A DNA stretch of 64,000 nucleotides from Spirosoma endbachense. GTDB taxonomy: Bacteria > Bacteroidota > Bacteroidia > Cytophagales > Spirosomataceae. Each line of letters begins with the position of its first letter. Position 1 is the stretch's first letter. The notes under the pieces are model-generated. The model saw nothing but the letters and a program-made list of their open reading frames with translations. It was not told where the DNA came from and searched no databases. The position numbers and the translations under genes are program-made. The stretch spans positions 3,311,779 through 3,375,778 of the forward strand of contig NZ_CP045997.1 in NCBI RefSeq assembly GCF_010233585.1, in the 5' to 3' direction. Positions 53,904-62,217 of the stretch are shown piece after piece.

Positions 53904-53957
53904 GTTTCAGGAAAAAGAAAACGCGGCCGTACGGCTGCGTTTTCTTTTTCCTGAAAC
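53904..53957. terminator. 54-nt near-perfect palindrome between convergent genes
   Basis: Left half 53904-53930 and right half 53931-53957 pair at 26 of 27 positions, the exception being a G-T wobble. There is no spacer. The arms carry A-rich and T-rich tracts (GAAAAAGAAAA and complement), so a U-rich stretch lies in the 3' arm in both directions. Confidence 0.85.
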
Positions 53958-53964
53958 ATATGAA

Positions 53965-54573
53965 CTATCTGCCAGCCGATTGGTCGGTCGGCTGATCTGG
54001 AACAAGCGTAAATGACTGCCCACCCGGCCGCAACCGGTAGCGTTGCATCTTTACTCCGCCGGTTGGTTCAGCATTGGCATCCCCCGAATTATAAATCGGG
54101 AATTTACGGCACAGAACGTCCCGCTCGACCCACAGACTGTCATGGCCCATGTATCCTTCAAAGCCTTTTAACCAGTTTGGGGTTTGAATTGCAGCCATTC
54201 GTTCGGGCAGGAACTGCCAGCCATATACTCGCCCAAATGACCCGCTGCCATCGCTGGTGCTGTAGACATACAACTCAGGAAATCGGTTGTTATCCAGATC
54301 GGCGACTTCAGCACCCGTAACTGCTCCATCGACGCGAGTGCGGAAATTGGTGAGCAATAAAGTGCCCCGATACGCTTTTACAGCCAGATCGCGAACGGCA
54401 CCACTGTCAGTAGCCGTAATGGTGAATGTATAAATGTTAAAACGTAATGAGGTTTCATACAGAACAGTTGTAGCAGTGGTAGCCGGGCGATGAATGTTGC
54501 TCTGAATAGGAGCAACATTTGGCCTCAGCAACCATAACACACCCGCCAAAAAACTGCTAATCAAAAGTTTCAT
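53965..54573 (-). CDS. PliI-family lysozyme inhibitor
   Basis: A 202-residue exported protein (N-terminal hydrophobic helix 1-20). The string ADLDNNRFPELYVYSTSDGSGSFGRVYGWQF followed by KGFEGYMGHDSLWVERDVLCRKFPIYNSGDANAEPTGGVKMQRYRL matches the PliI family, periplasmic inhibitors of invertebrate-type lysozyme, including the S-x-G-S-x-G loop that enters the lysozyme active site. It would protect the cell wall from host or predator lysozymes. It stands alone on the minus strand. Confidence 0.85.
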   Translation of the reverse strand: MKLLISSFLAGVLWLLRPNVAPIQSNIHRPATTATTVLYETSLRFNIYTFTITATDSGAVRDLAVKAYRGTLLLTNFRTRVDGAVTGAEVADLDNNRFPELYVYSTSDGSGSFGRVYGWQFLPERMAAIQTPNWLKGFEGYMGHDSLWVERDVLCRKFPIYNSGDANAEPTGGVKMQRYRLRPGGQSFTLVPDQPTDQSAGR

Positions 54574-54618
54574 GTATTCTTCGTACCCAGCGATTCAGAT
54601 CGAATAACGATACGAAGC

Positions 54619-54652
54619 CAAAAATAGTTACGTCCTTACAACTATGGCACAA
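54619..54652 (-). promoter_or_regulatory. promoter of the PliI gene
   Basis: On the minus strand: TTG (54650-54652), 23 bases, TATTTTTG (54619-54626). It fits the Bacteroidota consensus at the long end of the spacer range. The -33 part overlaps the end of the HxlR gene. Confidence 0.5.
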
Positions 54653-54980
54653 GAAACGTTTTTCCAATGACCATTATCTGTTGTAAAATAGGTAAAACTT
54701 CCCGTGCCTTTTCGGTAAGACCGTATTCAACACGTGGCGGCACTTCGTTATACGATTTTTTCTGTAGCACCCCTAGTGCTACTAAAGCTTTCAACTCCTG
54801 GATCAATACTTTTTCGCTAACATCAGGGACCATTCGGCGCAATTCACCATATCGTCGATCCTGTTCACTTAATTGAAAAATAATGTAAAGGCGCCATTTG
54901 CCGCAAATGATATCCAATGTTTTTTTCAGAACCGGATGCGAGACGTCAGAGAAGATTTGTGTATGGGTATTATCGTTCAT
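54642..54980 (-). CDS. HxlR-family transcriptional regulator
   Basis: A 112-residue winged-helix protein: PVLKKTLDIICGKWRLYIIFQLSEQDRRYGELRRMVPDVSEKVLIQELKALVALGVLQKKSYNEVPPRVEYGLTEKAREVLPILQ. The I-C-G-K-W start and R-Y-G-E-L-R recognition helix are typical. The conserved Cys could sense electrophiles, as in HypR/QorR. No obvious target gene is adjacent: 629 bases of AT-rich DNA precede it, and the PliI gene follows 68 bases downstream. Confidence 0.9.
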   Translation of the reverse strand: MNDNTHTQIFSDVSHPVLKKTLDIICGKWRLYIIFQLSEQDRRYGELRRMVPDVSEKVLIQELKALVALGVLQKKSYNEVPPRVEYGLTEKAREVLPILQQIMVIGKTFLVP

Positions 54981-55609
54981 GGGAAAGGATCACACTAACC
55001 TTTTGGTGTGCAACATACTGATTAGTAGGTAATTGTACCAACATGAGCAAATATAAATGATTATGCCAACTTTATTATATATGACAAAATCTCAGATTGA
55101 GCCATATCAAAAAAAGCACTTATAACTACCTACCATTCAGCAGAAAGCCCTTTAGCTAAGTAAGCAGCAAAAAGCGTTTTTTTTAGTAGTTATCTGTATA
55201 AACTGGCATCTTCGGATATAGTTAAAAAATCACGCAAAATAATTAATGTAAAATTTGAAAATAACAGTTACATATCAGAGATGGATCATAACACTATTTC
55301 TGACTAGATGACCCTTATTATCGTATAAATTTCTGATAGATTTCCCATTGTTCATAGACTCGAAATCCACAATAAATACGTTTAACTGAGCTAATCTTTT
55401 TAAACTAAATAAGTATAATTAACCATGGAAATTAAGAGATTGTGTAGCCTTAATTGATACACTTTATTTACAATTCTTCTCAGGAATCTGCGGAGCAAAA
55501 CAGTAAATACCTGATAGCCATACCGATGCAATACAACGAGATTCATATAGAGCCCTTACGCTTAAAAGCTGCTATTTTTGTCTTTTCTGGTATTTCGTAT
55601 TTATAGTAG
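54981..55609. other. 629-base AT-rich region without recognised gene
   Basis: Between divergent HxlR and miaA. The sequence is very AT-rich and full of stops on both strands. I see no protein gene, tRNA or known riboswitch. The first 60 bases should hold the HxlR promoter and operator (TATGTTGC on the minus strand near 55012-55020 is a weak -7 box; CACAC and GTGTG at 54991-55010 form a loose dyad). The end holds the miaA promoter. Confidence 0.55.
55573..55580 (+). promoter_or_regulatory. -7 box for miaA
   Basis: TATTTTTG matches TAnnTTTG and is 29 bases before the TTG start. No clear -33 TTG. The leader would be about 23 bases. Confidence 0.5.
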
Positions 55610-56509
55610 TTGAAGACATTGCTCATCGTAGCCGGGCCTACAGCTGTAGGTAAAACGGCTCTCTGCGTCCGGCTCGCCAGGTTACTCCATACCGACGTCG
55701 TTTCTGCCGACTCACGGCAGCTATATCGTGAACTGAACATTGGTACAGCCAAGCCCACGCCTGATGAAATGCAGGGTGTCCGGCATTATTTTATCGATTC
55801 ACATTCGATAACCGACGCCGTAAATGCGGGCCGTTATGAGCGTGAATGCCTGACTTTATTAGATGAGCTCTTTCAGGAAAAAGACATTATAATTTTATCG
55901 GGCGGAACCGGTCTTTACATCAATGCCGTATGTTTTGGTCTGGATGATATGCCTCCCGTAGACCCGAACCTACGCCAGCAATTACGATTCAGGTGGCAAA
56001 CAGAAGGGTTAGAAGTGCTTCAGAATGAATTGCGTCGGCTCGATCCTACCTATGTAGAAACTGCCGATATGCAAAACCCCGCCCGAGTATTACGCGCGCT
56101 TGAGGTATGTTTATCAACGGGAAAACCCTATTCATCGTTTCGACAAAAACGAAAGGCCAGCCGCCCTTTCCAGTCGATGTTTGTTGCGCTCGACCGACCG
56201 CGCGAAGAACTTTACGACCGCATCGATGCCCGAATGGATGCTATGCTCAACGCCGGATTAGTTGATGAAGCTCAATTACTCCTTCCCTATCGGCATCTGT
56301 CTGCACTCCAAACGGTGGGCTATCAGGAAATTTTCCCTTATCTGGATGGTGATTATGATTACGACGAGATGGTACGTTTACTTAAACGCAACTCCCGGCG
56401 TTATGCCAAACGGCAACTCACCTGGTTTCATAATCAGGGCGACTATCACTGGTTTGGTCCTGAAGATGATAAAGCGATTTATGAATTGGCAGTAGGCAGT
56501 CTTCAGTAG
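55610..56509 (+). CDS. miaA: tRNA dimethylallyltransferase
   Basis: A 299-residue enzyme that adds a dimethylallyl group to A37 of tRNAs reading codons that start with U. The P-loop GPTAVGKTAL, SADSRQLYRELNIGTAKP, ILSGGTGLYINAV and QTVGYQEIFPYL are intact. The start must be TTG 55610: an in-frame TAG immediately precedes it and the P-loop begins only eight residues later. The last six residues (AVGSLQ) are encoded by a CAGTAGGCAG repeat unit, so the C-terminus looks acquired from the repeat. Confidence 0.94.
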   Translation: MKTLLIVAGPTAVGKTALCVRLARLLHTDVVSADSRQLYRELNIGTAKPTPDEMQGVRHYFIDSHSITDAVNAGRYERECLTLLDELFQEKDIIILSGGTGLYINAVCFGLDDMPPVDPNLRQQLRFRWQTEGLEVLQNELRRLDPTYVETADMQNPARVLRALEVCLSTGKPYSSFRQKRKASRPFQSMFVALDRPREELYDRIDARMDAMLNAGLVDEAQLLLPYRHLSALQTVGYQEIFPYLDGDYDYDEMVRLLKRNSRRYAKRQLTWFHNQGDYHWFGPEDDKAIYELAVGSLQ

Positions 56510-56555
56510 GCAGTCTGATACTCATTGCTTACTGCTCACTGAACGCTGCCTACTG
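56490..56555. repeat. CAGTAGGCAG repeat and hairpin at the miaA end
   Basis: Two direct copies of CAGTAGGCAG (56490-56499, 56504-56513) and one inverted copy (56546-56555). The second and third form a 10-bp stem with a 32-nt loop between convergent miaA and the rhodanese gene. 56496-56514 is identical to 7146-7164. Confidence 0.75.
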
Positions 56556-56563
56556 TCGGTTGT

Positions 56564-56857
56564 TTATTGTGCCCGGTAGGCCAGCATGCCGCCAATAACA
56601 TTGCGGACATTGTTGAAACCGTTCTGTTCCAGAATTTGCTGAGCCATCGCGCTACGCTTACCCGACCGGCAATGAACAATTACTTCTTCGTCCTGAAGGC
56701 CGTCGAGTTCGTCAAGTTGATACGGCAAATCGCCTAATGGTATAAGCTGAGCGCCAATGTTATCAGCTTCGTATTCATTTGGCTCCCGGACGTCGATAAG
56801 GTTCAATTTTTCGCCTTTCTCAAGACGTTCTTTCAATTCCTGTACTGTAATATCCAT
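56564..56857 (-). CDS. single-domain rhodanese-like protein
   Basis: A 97-residue cytoplasmic protein: LKERLEKGEKLNLIDVREPNEYEADNIGAQLIPLGDLP and the active loop VIVHCRSGKRSAMAQQILEQNGF with nucleophilic Cys. It resembles GlpE/PspE-type sulfurtransferases that move sulfane sulfur. ATG 56857 (MDITVQEL) is preferred to the TTG at 56872. It is convergent with miaA and 73 bases downstream of the type IX-secreted gene. Confidence 0.93.
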   Translation of the reverse strand: MDITVQELKERLEKGEKLNLIDVREPNEYEADNIGAQLIPLGDLPYQLDELDGLQDEEVIVHCRSGKRSAMAQQILEQNGFNNVRNVIGGMLAYRAQ

Positions 56858-56930
56858 GTTTATCTTAAGCAATAAAATGTTCTGTTTGGGGTTATGCCCC
56901 GGAAAAGTGCAACCTTAAACAACAACCTGT

Positions 56931-58898
56931 TTAGTGTTGAATAATTACTTTTTGAACAGCTGACCGATCGCTCTCAACGAATCGAAGCAGATACAAACCA
57001 TCGGGCAGATGACTCAGGTCTAACGTTTGCTGCCCCCGACTTGGTTCGACTGAATGCAGGATTCGGCCAGTCAGATTGATTACGTCCAACCGATTTACTC
57101 GTTGACTGTCCCAATGAATAAGGCCAGCTGTAGGATTCGGGTAGGCCTGTAGTGGAATCTGCGGTTTAGGTTCGTCAATAGCCGTTACAAGGCCCGTTCC
57201 TTTACCACCCATTACTGGACGAAGCATAAACGCACCGGGCAAATTCACGCCTGCATTATTGGGGCTAGTCGCCTTCGCTAAATTCTGTTCCCAGAGGCTT
57301 CCTCCATTATAGAAAATCTGCGAACCGAAGGGGCTGTTTTTGTCAAAACCCAATCGCAGAAATGTTGTATCAATCGTACTTATCTGCTGATAACCAATAT
57401 AGAACGTATCGTTAACGGTAATTCCTCTGTCAAACTGAAAGTTTATAAACCCATTACGAGAGGCTGGATACTGCATGGTGAAGGCTTTTTGATAGAGGAC
57501 TGGGCCGGGTTGCCCATCAACCTTTCCGTTATTGATTCGGCCAGAATTACCATACACAGTAATCACAAATGGCTGACCAGTCTGATTGGTCCGGAACGGC
57601 ACGATACAGGCCTGAACGCCAGCCATTGTATCGGGTTTGTTCAGGATAAAGCGCACAGCAACCCGTTCGCGTGGTCCAAGCTGCAGGCCATACTCCCAGG
57701 TTCCATCGTCGTAAGCGTAGTAATTATCGAGTACCGCCCTGGTTGAAATAGTATCATTCTGTTTCAGTACACGTCCTGGAATAGTTGGATTCTGCTCATC
57801 GGACGTTTTTATGCTATACTCATACCGCAAAACAGCGCGGGTAGCCCCACTCAGGCTCTTGGCCGAAACCGGCCGGACAGTTTTACGCAGTAAAGCTGAC
57901 TCTCCAATCAGAAATCGGTTCGTAGCTTCTAATGTATCGGCCTGTAAAACCCGGCCCGAGACCTCATCACGAACGATGAAATTGTATTTCAGGTTGTTCA
58001 ATACATTGTTCAGGTTCCTGACATCGGTTGTAATCGTGTCAGCCGTTTCAGCATCCGGCTTAACCAGATACTGTGCCAGCGGCATAGCCGTATATCGTTT
58101 TAGAAACGGGCTCAGTGCCTGTCGCATAGCCGCATCAAGCACAAATTTATCGTTCGGTGAGCGACCTTTATTCAGGTATACGTAATCGATATGCCAGGTA
58201 TCGAATGGGCCGGATGCCCTCCCAAACGAGCGAAATCGAAAAGCAAAGCCGGGGTGGAAATAGATGGGATTAGTTATTGATACAAATGCCTGAATAAAAT
58301 TATTGTTGGTTGTATCCCCCGCAATTGCCCATACATTTCGCCATACATTGTCTTTTCCCAGAAACTGAAGCAATAGCGAATCGGCTGGCTGATTCACGAT
58401 GGTATCAAATTTCGTAGTCGTATCACCGGGAACAACACTCTTCCTTGGCAATATGGATATACTGCCTCCATCGGGCTGCTCGCCTAAGCCTTTAATCTGA
58501 TAAAAGAAACTAAGATAAACACCGCTACCGGCGGTCATAGCTCCCAGATTAATAGGCCGGGATGTGAGCGTATCGGTATAATCCTGAGCGAGTTGATTTG
58601 TCTGAATATAGGGTAATCCATTGGCCCGAAGTCCGTCAAAGGTGGCTACGTTGACGGTGGGCTGATTGATACCCATCGTATTGTTGATGTAAACGCCACT
58701 GCCCGGCATCCAGAGCGCCGTATTCGGCTGCTCGCCTGTTGCACCGGATGGTTTCGCGAAATCATCGAAGAAAGGTAAGTTCAACGACGTTTGGGCCAAG
58801 CCAACCGATGCTGACAACAAGCAAGCCCAAAGCAGAAAACCGCATAAAAACACCCGACGAATGTATCGATGCGGAATAACAGGTAGCGCAATATCCAT
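56931..58898 (-). CDS. secreted protein with type IX sorting domain
   Basis: A 655-residue exported protein (signal peptide about 10-36, SVGLAQ). The C-terminal 75 residues are a type A sorting domain: AYPNPTAGLIHWDSQRVNRLDVINLTGRILHSVEPSRG and LPDGLYLLRFVESDRSAVQKVIIQH, which direct export by the type IX system and attachment to the cell surface. The rest is beta-rich (several jelly-roll-like regions, e.g. VYLSFFYQIKGLG and FRFRSFGRASGPFDTWHIDYVYLN), with no catalytic motif. It is 23 bases after the PASTA gene, probably one operon. Confidence 0.88.
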   Translation of the reverse strand: MDIALPVIPHRYIRRVFLCGFLLWACLLSASVGLAQTSLNLPFFDDFAKPSGATGEQPNTALWMPGSGVYINNTMGINQPTVNVATFDGLRANGLPYIQTNQLAQDYTDTLTSRPINLGAMTAGSGVYLSFFYQIKGLGEQPDGGSISILPRKSVVPGDTTTKFDTIVNQPADSLLLQFLGKDNVWRNVWAIAGDTTNNNFIQAFVSITNPIYFHPGFAFRFRSFGRASGPFDTWHIDYVYLNKGRSPNDKFVLDAAMRQALSPFLKRYTAMPLAQYLVKPDAETADTITTDVRNLNNVLNNLKYNFIVRDEVSGRVLQADTLEATNRFLIGESALLRKTVRPVSAKSLSGATRAVLRYEYSIKTSDEQNPTIPGRVLKQNDTISTRAVLDNYYAYDDGTWEYGLQLGPRERVAVRFILNKPDTMAGVQACIVPFRTNQTGQPFVITVYGNSGRINNGKVDGQPGPVLYQKAFTMQYPASRNGFINFQFDRGITVNDTFYIGYQQISTIDTTFLRLGFDKNSPFGSQIFYNGGSLWEQNLAKATSPNNAGVNLPGAFMLRPVMGGKGTGLVTAIDEPKPQIPLQAYPNPTAGLIHWDSQRVNRLDVINLTGRILHSVEPSRGQQTLDLSHLPDGLYLLRFVESDRSAVQKVIIQH

Positions 58899-58921
58899 GT
58901 ATAATCGGTTCCCGAAACGGG

Positions 58922-59701
58922 TTATTCCTGATTTGGTTCAATTGGTCCTACAACCCACAAATCCATTGTTTCGCCAACGCGGATTCGCTCACCCGATCGG
59001 GCTTCGGGACGTTGCCGAACAACCGTACCAACTTCCTTTTCAGGATCTTCTACGGAAATTTTCGTGCCAACTTTAAGATTCGAGCCACGAATAGCCGCTT
59101 CGGCCTCATCAAGTTGTAATCCTACAACGTTAGGAACCTCAAACATCGTATTCCCTAATCCATCGCCAACTTCAAGATCAATTCGGGCACCCTTTGGCAC
59201 AGGAGTACCGGGTACAATTTCCTTGCCATTATAGAGTTGGCGGAGTACCGAATTCTTGGCGACATCTGGCACATAGGTCCGCTCGCCCTCAACCAATCCA
59301 AGCGATTCCAAGGTTCGGGCTGCGCTACGGTCGATCATGTCGACCAGATTAGGCATCGATACCATCGGTGGCACGCGCTTGATAAGCGTAAGGTAGATTT
59401 TACGACCTTCTTTCACCTTTGAATTGGCCCGCGGATACTGTTGAAAGACCGTCAGTGGCTGCGCACCCGCCACAAATGTACAATCACTGACTTCATAGCG
59501 CAGGTTACGGTCGTTCAGGATATTTTTCATCTCGTCAAAACTCAACTTGGAAACATCCGGAACGGTGATCGTTTGGCCATGATTGGTCGTAAATGGCAAA
59601 TACACAAAAAAGAAACCCAGAAATAAAACGGCTACCAGAGCCAGGATGATGCCAATCTGAATCAGCAGGTCAGGAAGGGAGCGGGTGCTGATTTTAGCCA
59701 T
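58922..59701 (-). CDS. PASTA-domain membrane protein
   Basis: A 259-residue inner-membrane protein: helix at 12-36, then three PASTA domains (about 46-110, 113-183 and 187-255), each beginning VPDVSKLSFDEM, MPNLVDMIDR and VPNVVGLQLDEA. PASTA domains bind muropeptides and regulate cell-wall synthesis. There is no kinase or transpeptidase domain, so this is a free PASTA protein with the binding part in the periplasm. The next gene in the operon encodes the type IX-secreted protein. Confidence 0.92.
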   Translation of the reverse strand: MAKISTRSLPDLLIQIGIILALVAVLFLGFFFVYLPFTTNHGQTITVPDVSKLSFDEMKNILNDRNLRYEVSDCTFVAGAQPLTVFQQYPRANSKVKEGRKIYLTLIKRVPPMVSMPNLVDMIDRSAARTLESLGLVEGERTYVPDVAKNSVLRQLYNGKEIVPGTPVPKGARIDLEVGDGLGNTMFEVPNVVGLQLDEAEAAIRGSNLKVGTKISVEDPEKEVGTVVRQRPEARSGERIRVGETMDLWVVGPIEPNQE

Positions 59702-59816
59702 TCAGGTGATAAATTGCGGAATTAGGGATAAATAGTAAACGATGGATGGTCAACGAAGTCACAAGAAATCTACTACTATTTATGTATCCTCTTATTTTAT
59801 TAGTTACCAATGGTCA

Positions 59817-59824
59817 CAAAAGTA
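59817..59824 (-). promoter_or_regulatory. possible -7 box for the PASTA operon
   Basis: The minus strand reads TACTTTTG (TAnnTTTG), about 115 bases before the PASTA start. No TTG at proper spacing. The long leader lowers confidence. Confidence 0.35.
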
Positions 59825-59841
59825 GCAGAATCTGAAAACGC

Positions 59842-60435
59842 TTACCGATAGCCCACCAGCATTTTTTTAATATACTTTCCTACAACGTCAAATTCAAGAT
59901 TAACAATATCTCCGGGTTTCAGATCCCGAAAACTCGTGTGTTCATACGTATAGGGTATAATTGTTACCCGAAAACCGTCGTCCTGTGAATTGAAAACGGT
60001 TAGACTCACTCCATTGATACAAATTGACCCTTTTTCAACCGTTACATTGCCCGCTATATCGGGATCGTACTGAAAATCGAACAACCAGCTTCCATCCAGA
60101 TCCTGCACATTGGTGCAGATTCCCGTTTGGTCGACATGACCCTGAACGATATGGCCATCAAACCGGCCATTGGCAGGCATGCATCGCTCAAGATTGACCC
60201 GTTCGCCAATCTGAAGCTGCCCCAGATTGGTTTTTTTCAGAGTTTCGTCAACGGCCGTTACCGTATAGCTTCCATCGGCAACGCTCGTAACTGTCAGGCA
60301 GACGCCATTATGGCTGACACTCTGATCAATTTTCAATTCAGTAGCCAGCGACGATTCAATACGAAAGGTCAAATTAGTGCCTTCAGATTCGATACCTGCC
60401 ACCAGGCCAGTGGTTTCTATGATTCCAGTAAACAT
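59842..60435 (-). CDS. ribE: riboflavin synthase, alpha chain
   Basis: A 197-residue enzyme that converts two 6,7-dimethyl-8-ribityllumazine molecules to riboflavin. It starts MFTGIIETTGLVAGIE; the two lumazine-binding repeats (about 1-95 and 96-190) include SHNGVCLTVTSV and INGVSLTVFNSQDDGF, with NLERCMPANGRFDGHIVQGHVDQTG between. The trimer-forming C-terminal helix VGKYIKKML is present. No FMN riboswitch is visible upstream. Confidence 0.96.
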   Translation of the reverse strand: MFTGIIETTGLVAGIESEGTNLTFRIESSLATELKIDQSVSHNGVCLTVTSVADGSYTVTAVDETLKKTNLGQLQIGERVNLERCMPANGRFDGHIVQGHVDQTGICTNVQDLDGSWLFDFQYDPDIAGNVTVEKGSICINGVSLTVFNSQDDGFRVTIIPYTYEHTSFRDLKPGDIVNLEFDVVGKYIKKMLVGYR

Positions 60436-60504
60436 TTCTAATCGTTAATTACGTAGCTTCCAGCCTTATACCTATTCGTTGATTGTTGCATCCTGCAAAC
60501 CACC

Positions 60505-61278
60505 TCAATCGGCAGAATCTGGCTTCGAAACTATAAACAGTGAACTTCCAAATGGGGTTCGGGGAAGGATTTTTGCTTCGGTGCTGACAATCGTATAAAG
60601 CGTTTCGTTAAGCCATGTACTGGGCAAATATACATCCGACTGGACATTTTCGGGCTTTATCCAGCCAAATCGGAGCTGCCAGCTTTGCCACTGCCGGATC
60701 GCCAGGATGAGCGGTGACAAAATAAAACTCCAATACGTTGCTTTCCTGATGCGTAATCCAGCATCTGACATCAACTGATCAAAATCGGACTGAACAAACC
60801 GTCGGCCACTGCCTACAGCCAGATCGTGCTCTCCCCGAAATATATTGAAGGCGTTGTTGTTGCTGATCAGTAGGCCGTCGGGTTTAAGTCGATGAGCCAG
60901 CGCTTTAACTAAATTAGGCAAATCGTCATCGCTGAAATAACAAAAAACATCGTTACAGACAATGACATCGTAACGCACGTCCGGCTCAAAGCCAGCCAGC
61001 TCATTCAGATTTATAAATACAACGGGTAACCCGCGCTCGTGACAGAACGCTACGGCATCCGTCGATCCATCGATTCCTTTGAGATGTGTATAGCCGCGTT
61101 TACGCAAAAAGTCCAGCAAGCCCCCCGTTCCACAGCCCGCATCTAGAATCTGTATGTCCCGGCGCTCGCCAAAATGCTTCCTGATGGTCGTAGCTACACG
61201 CTCATGCAGACTACGATACCACCATAACTGTCCTTCCAGCCGGAACATTTTTTCGTATTCGTCGGTATGCCCAATCAT
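60505..61278 (-). CDS. class I SAM-dependent methyltransferase
   Basis: A 257-residue protein with motif I ILDAGCGTGGLLDFL, motif II-like YDVIVCNDVFCYFSDDDLP and LKPDGLLISNN. The N-terminus YEKMFRLEGQLWWYRSLHERV and C-terminal TWLNETLYTIVSTEAKILPRTPFGSSLFIVSKP resemble methyltransferases that partner with membrane glycosyltransferases in Bacteroidota. Its start overlaps the GT2 stop by four bases (ATGA), so it belongs to the sugar cluster. Acceptor unknown. Confidence 0.85.
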   Translation of the reverse strand: MIGHTDEYEKMFRLEGQLWWYRSLHERVATTIRKHFGERRDIQILDAGCGTGGLLDFLRKRGYTHLKGIDGSTDAVAFCHERGLPVVFINLNELAGFEPDVRYDVIVCNDVFCYFSDDDLPNLVKALAHRLKPDGLLISNNNAFNIFRGEHDLAVGSGRRFVQSDFDQLMSDAGLRIRKATYWSFILSPLILAIRQWQSWQLRFGWIKPENVQSDVYLPSTWLNETLYTIVSTEAKILPRTPFGSSLFIVSKPDSAD

Positions 61279-62213
61279 TGTGAATCGTCAGTCGGGTTTC
61301 GATGGTTTAGTTTCTTTTCTACATAGGTCGGCAACCCACTGTAGGCCATAAAGAGTTTGCCCAGATACTCCCCTAGCACACCTAAAAAGAGGAGTTGAAG
61401 TCCGGTGGCGGTTCCAATTGCCCAACTGACCATGACCCATCCGGCAGGGTTTATAAGGTCAGTCAGCCAGCCTATCCACAACCCGGTACCAGTCATTACT
61501 CCCAGACCGAACAAACTAACGCCCACCATCGTAAAGACACGAATTGGCCAGAGCGAATACCCAATAAATACAGTCAAAAACAGAGCGACCAGTTTCCTGA
61601 TCGTATAGTTTGAGCGACCTTCCGTACGGCTATGATGGGGTACCTCTACCCGGCCAATGTTAGCTGTAACCCGAAAAATCAACCCGTCAATATACGGGTA
61701 AGGCCCTGTGTATTTGATTATCTCATCGACAACTTCACGGCGAATGAGCTTGAAACTGGACAGATACAAATCGCGGGGTTTACCCAGCGAATACGTAGTC
61801 AGCGCGTTAACCAGCCAACTGCCTGCATTTCGGAACCAGTGATGTTGTTTCTGGGCATAATAACTGTAAACCACATCGTAGTTACCAACTGTCGCTTCCG
61901 TGAGCAAGGTCAGTATGGCTTCAGGAGGGTTCTGAAAATCGTCGTCAATAATAACGACATACTGGCCTTTTGCCTGGTTGAGTCCACACATGACGGCGTT
62001 AAACTCACCGAAATTTCTGCGTAATGAAATAATGCGAACGTTGGCATACTTCTCGGCAACTTGTAAGCAAACGGCTTCTGAACCATCAGCACTACCATCG
62101 TTCACTAATACCACCTCAAACGTATGCTGCGTTATACAGGCCTGCAACCGTTCTACCAGTGGCCCAATTGTCCGCTCGCTATTGTAGACTGGTATAACGA
62201 TGCTTAACTCCAT
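61275..62213 (-). CDS. GT2 glycosyltransferase, DPM1/GtrB-like
   Basis: A 312-residue membrane enzyme. The GT-A domain has LSIVIPVYNSERTIGPLVERL, VLVNDGSADGS and VIIDDDFQNPPEAIL (D-D-D metal site). Two or more C-terminal helices lie at about 215-290 (ALFLTVFIGYSLWPIRVFTMVGVSLFGLG, WAIGTATGLQLLFLGVLGEYLGKLF). Enzymes of this type load a sugar onto polyprenyl phosphate for transfer across the membrane. It lies four bases after fdtB and overlaps the methyltransferase by four. Confidence 0.9.
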   Translation of the reverse strand: MELSIVIPVYNSERTIGPLVERLQACITQHTFEVVLVNDGSADGSEAVCLQVAEKYANVRIISLRRNFGEFNAVMCGLNQAKGQYVVIIDDDFQNPPEAILTLLTEATVGNYDVVYSYYAQKQHHWFRNAGSWLVNALTTYSLGKPRDLYLSSFKLIRREVVDEIIKYTGPYPYIDGLIFRVTANIGRVEVPHHSRTEGRSNYTIRKLVALFLTVFIGYSLWPIRVFTMVGVSLFGLGVMTGTGLWIGWLTDLINPAGWVMVSWAIGTATGLQLLFLGVLGEYLGKLFMAYSGLPTYVEKKLNHRNPTDDSQ

Positions 62214-62217
62214 GTCA

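Noticed and set aside
60436..60504. FMN riboswitch upstream of riboflavin synthase
   Set aside because: The gap to the next gene is only 69 bases and lacks the conserved riboswitch segments.
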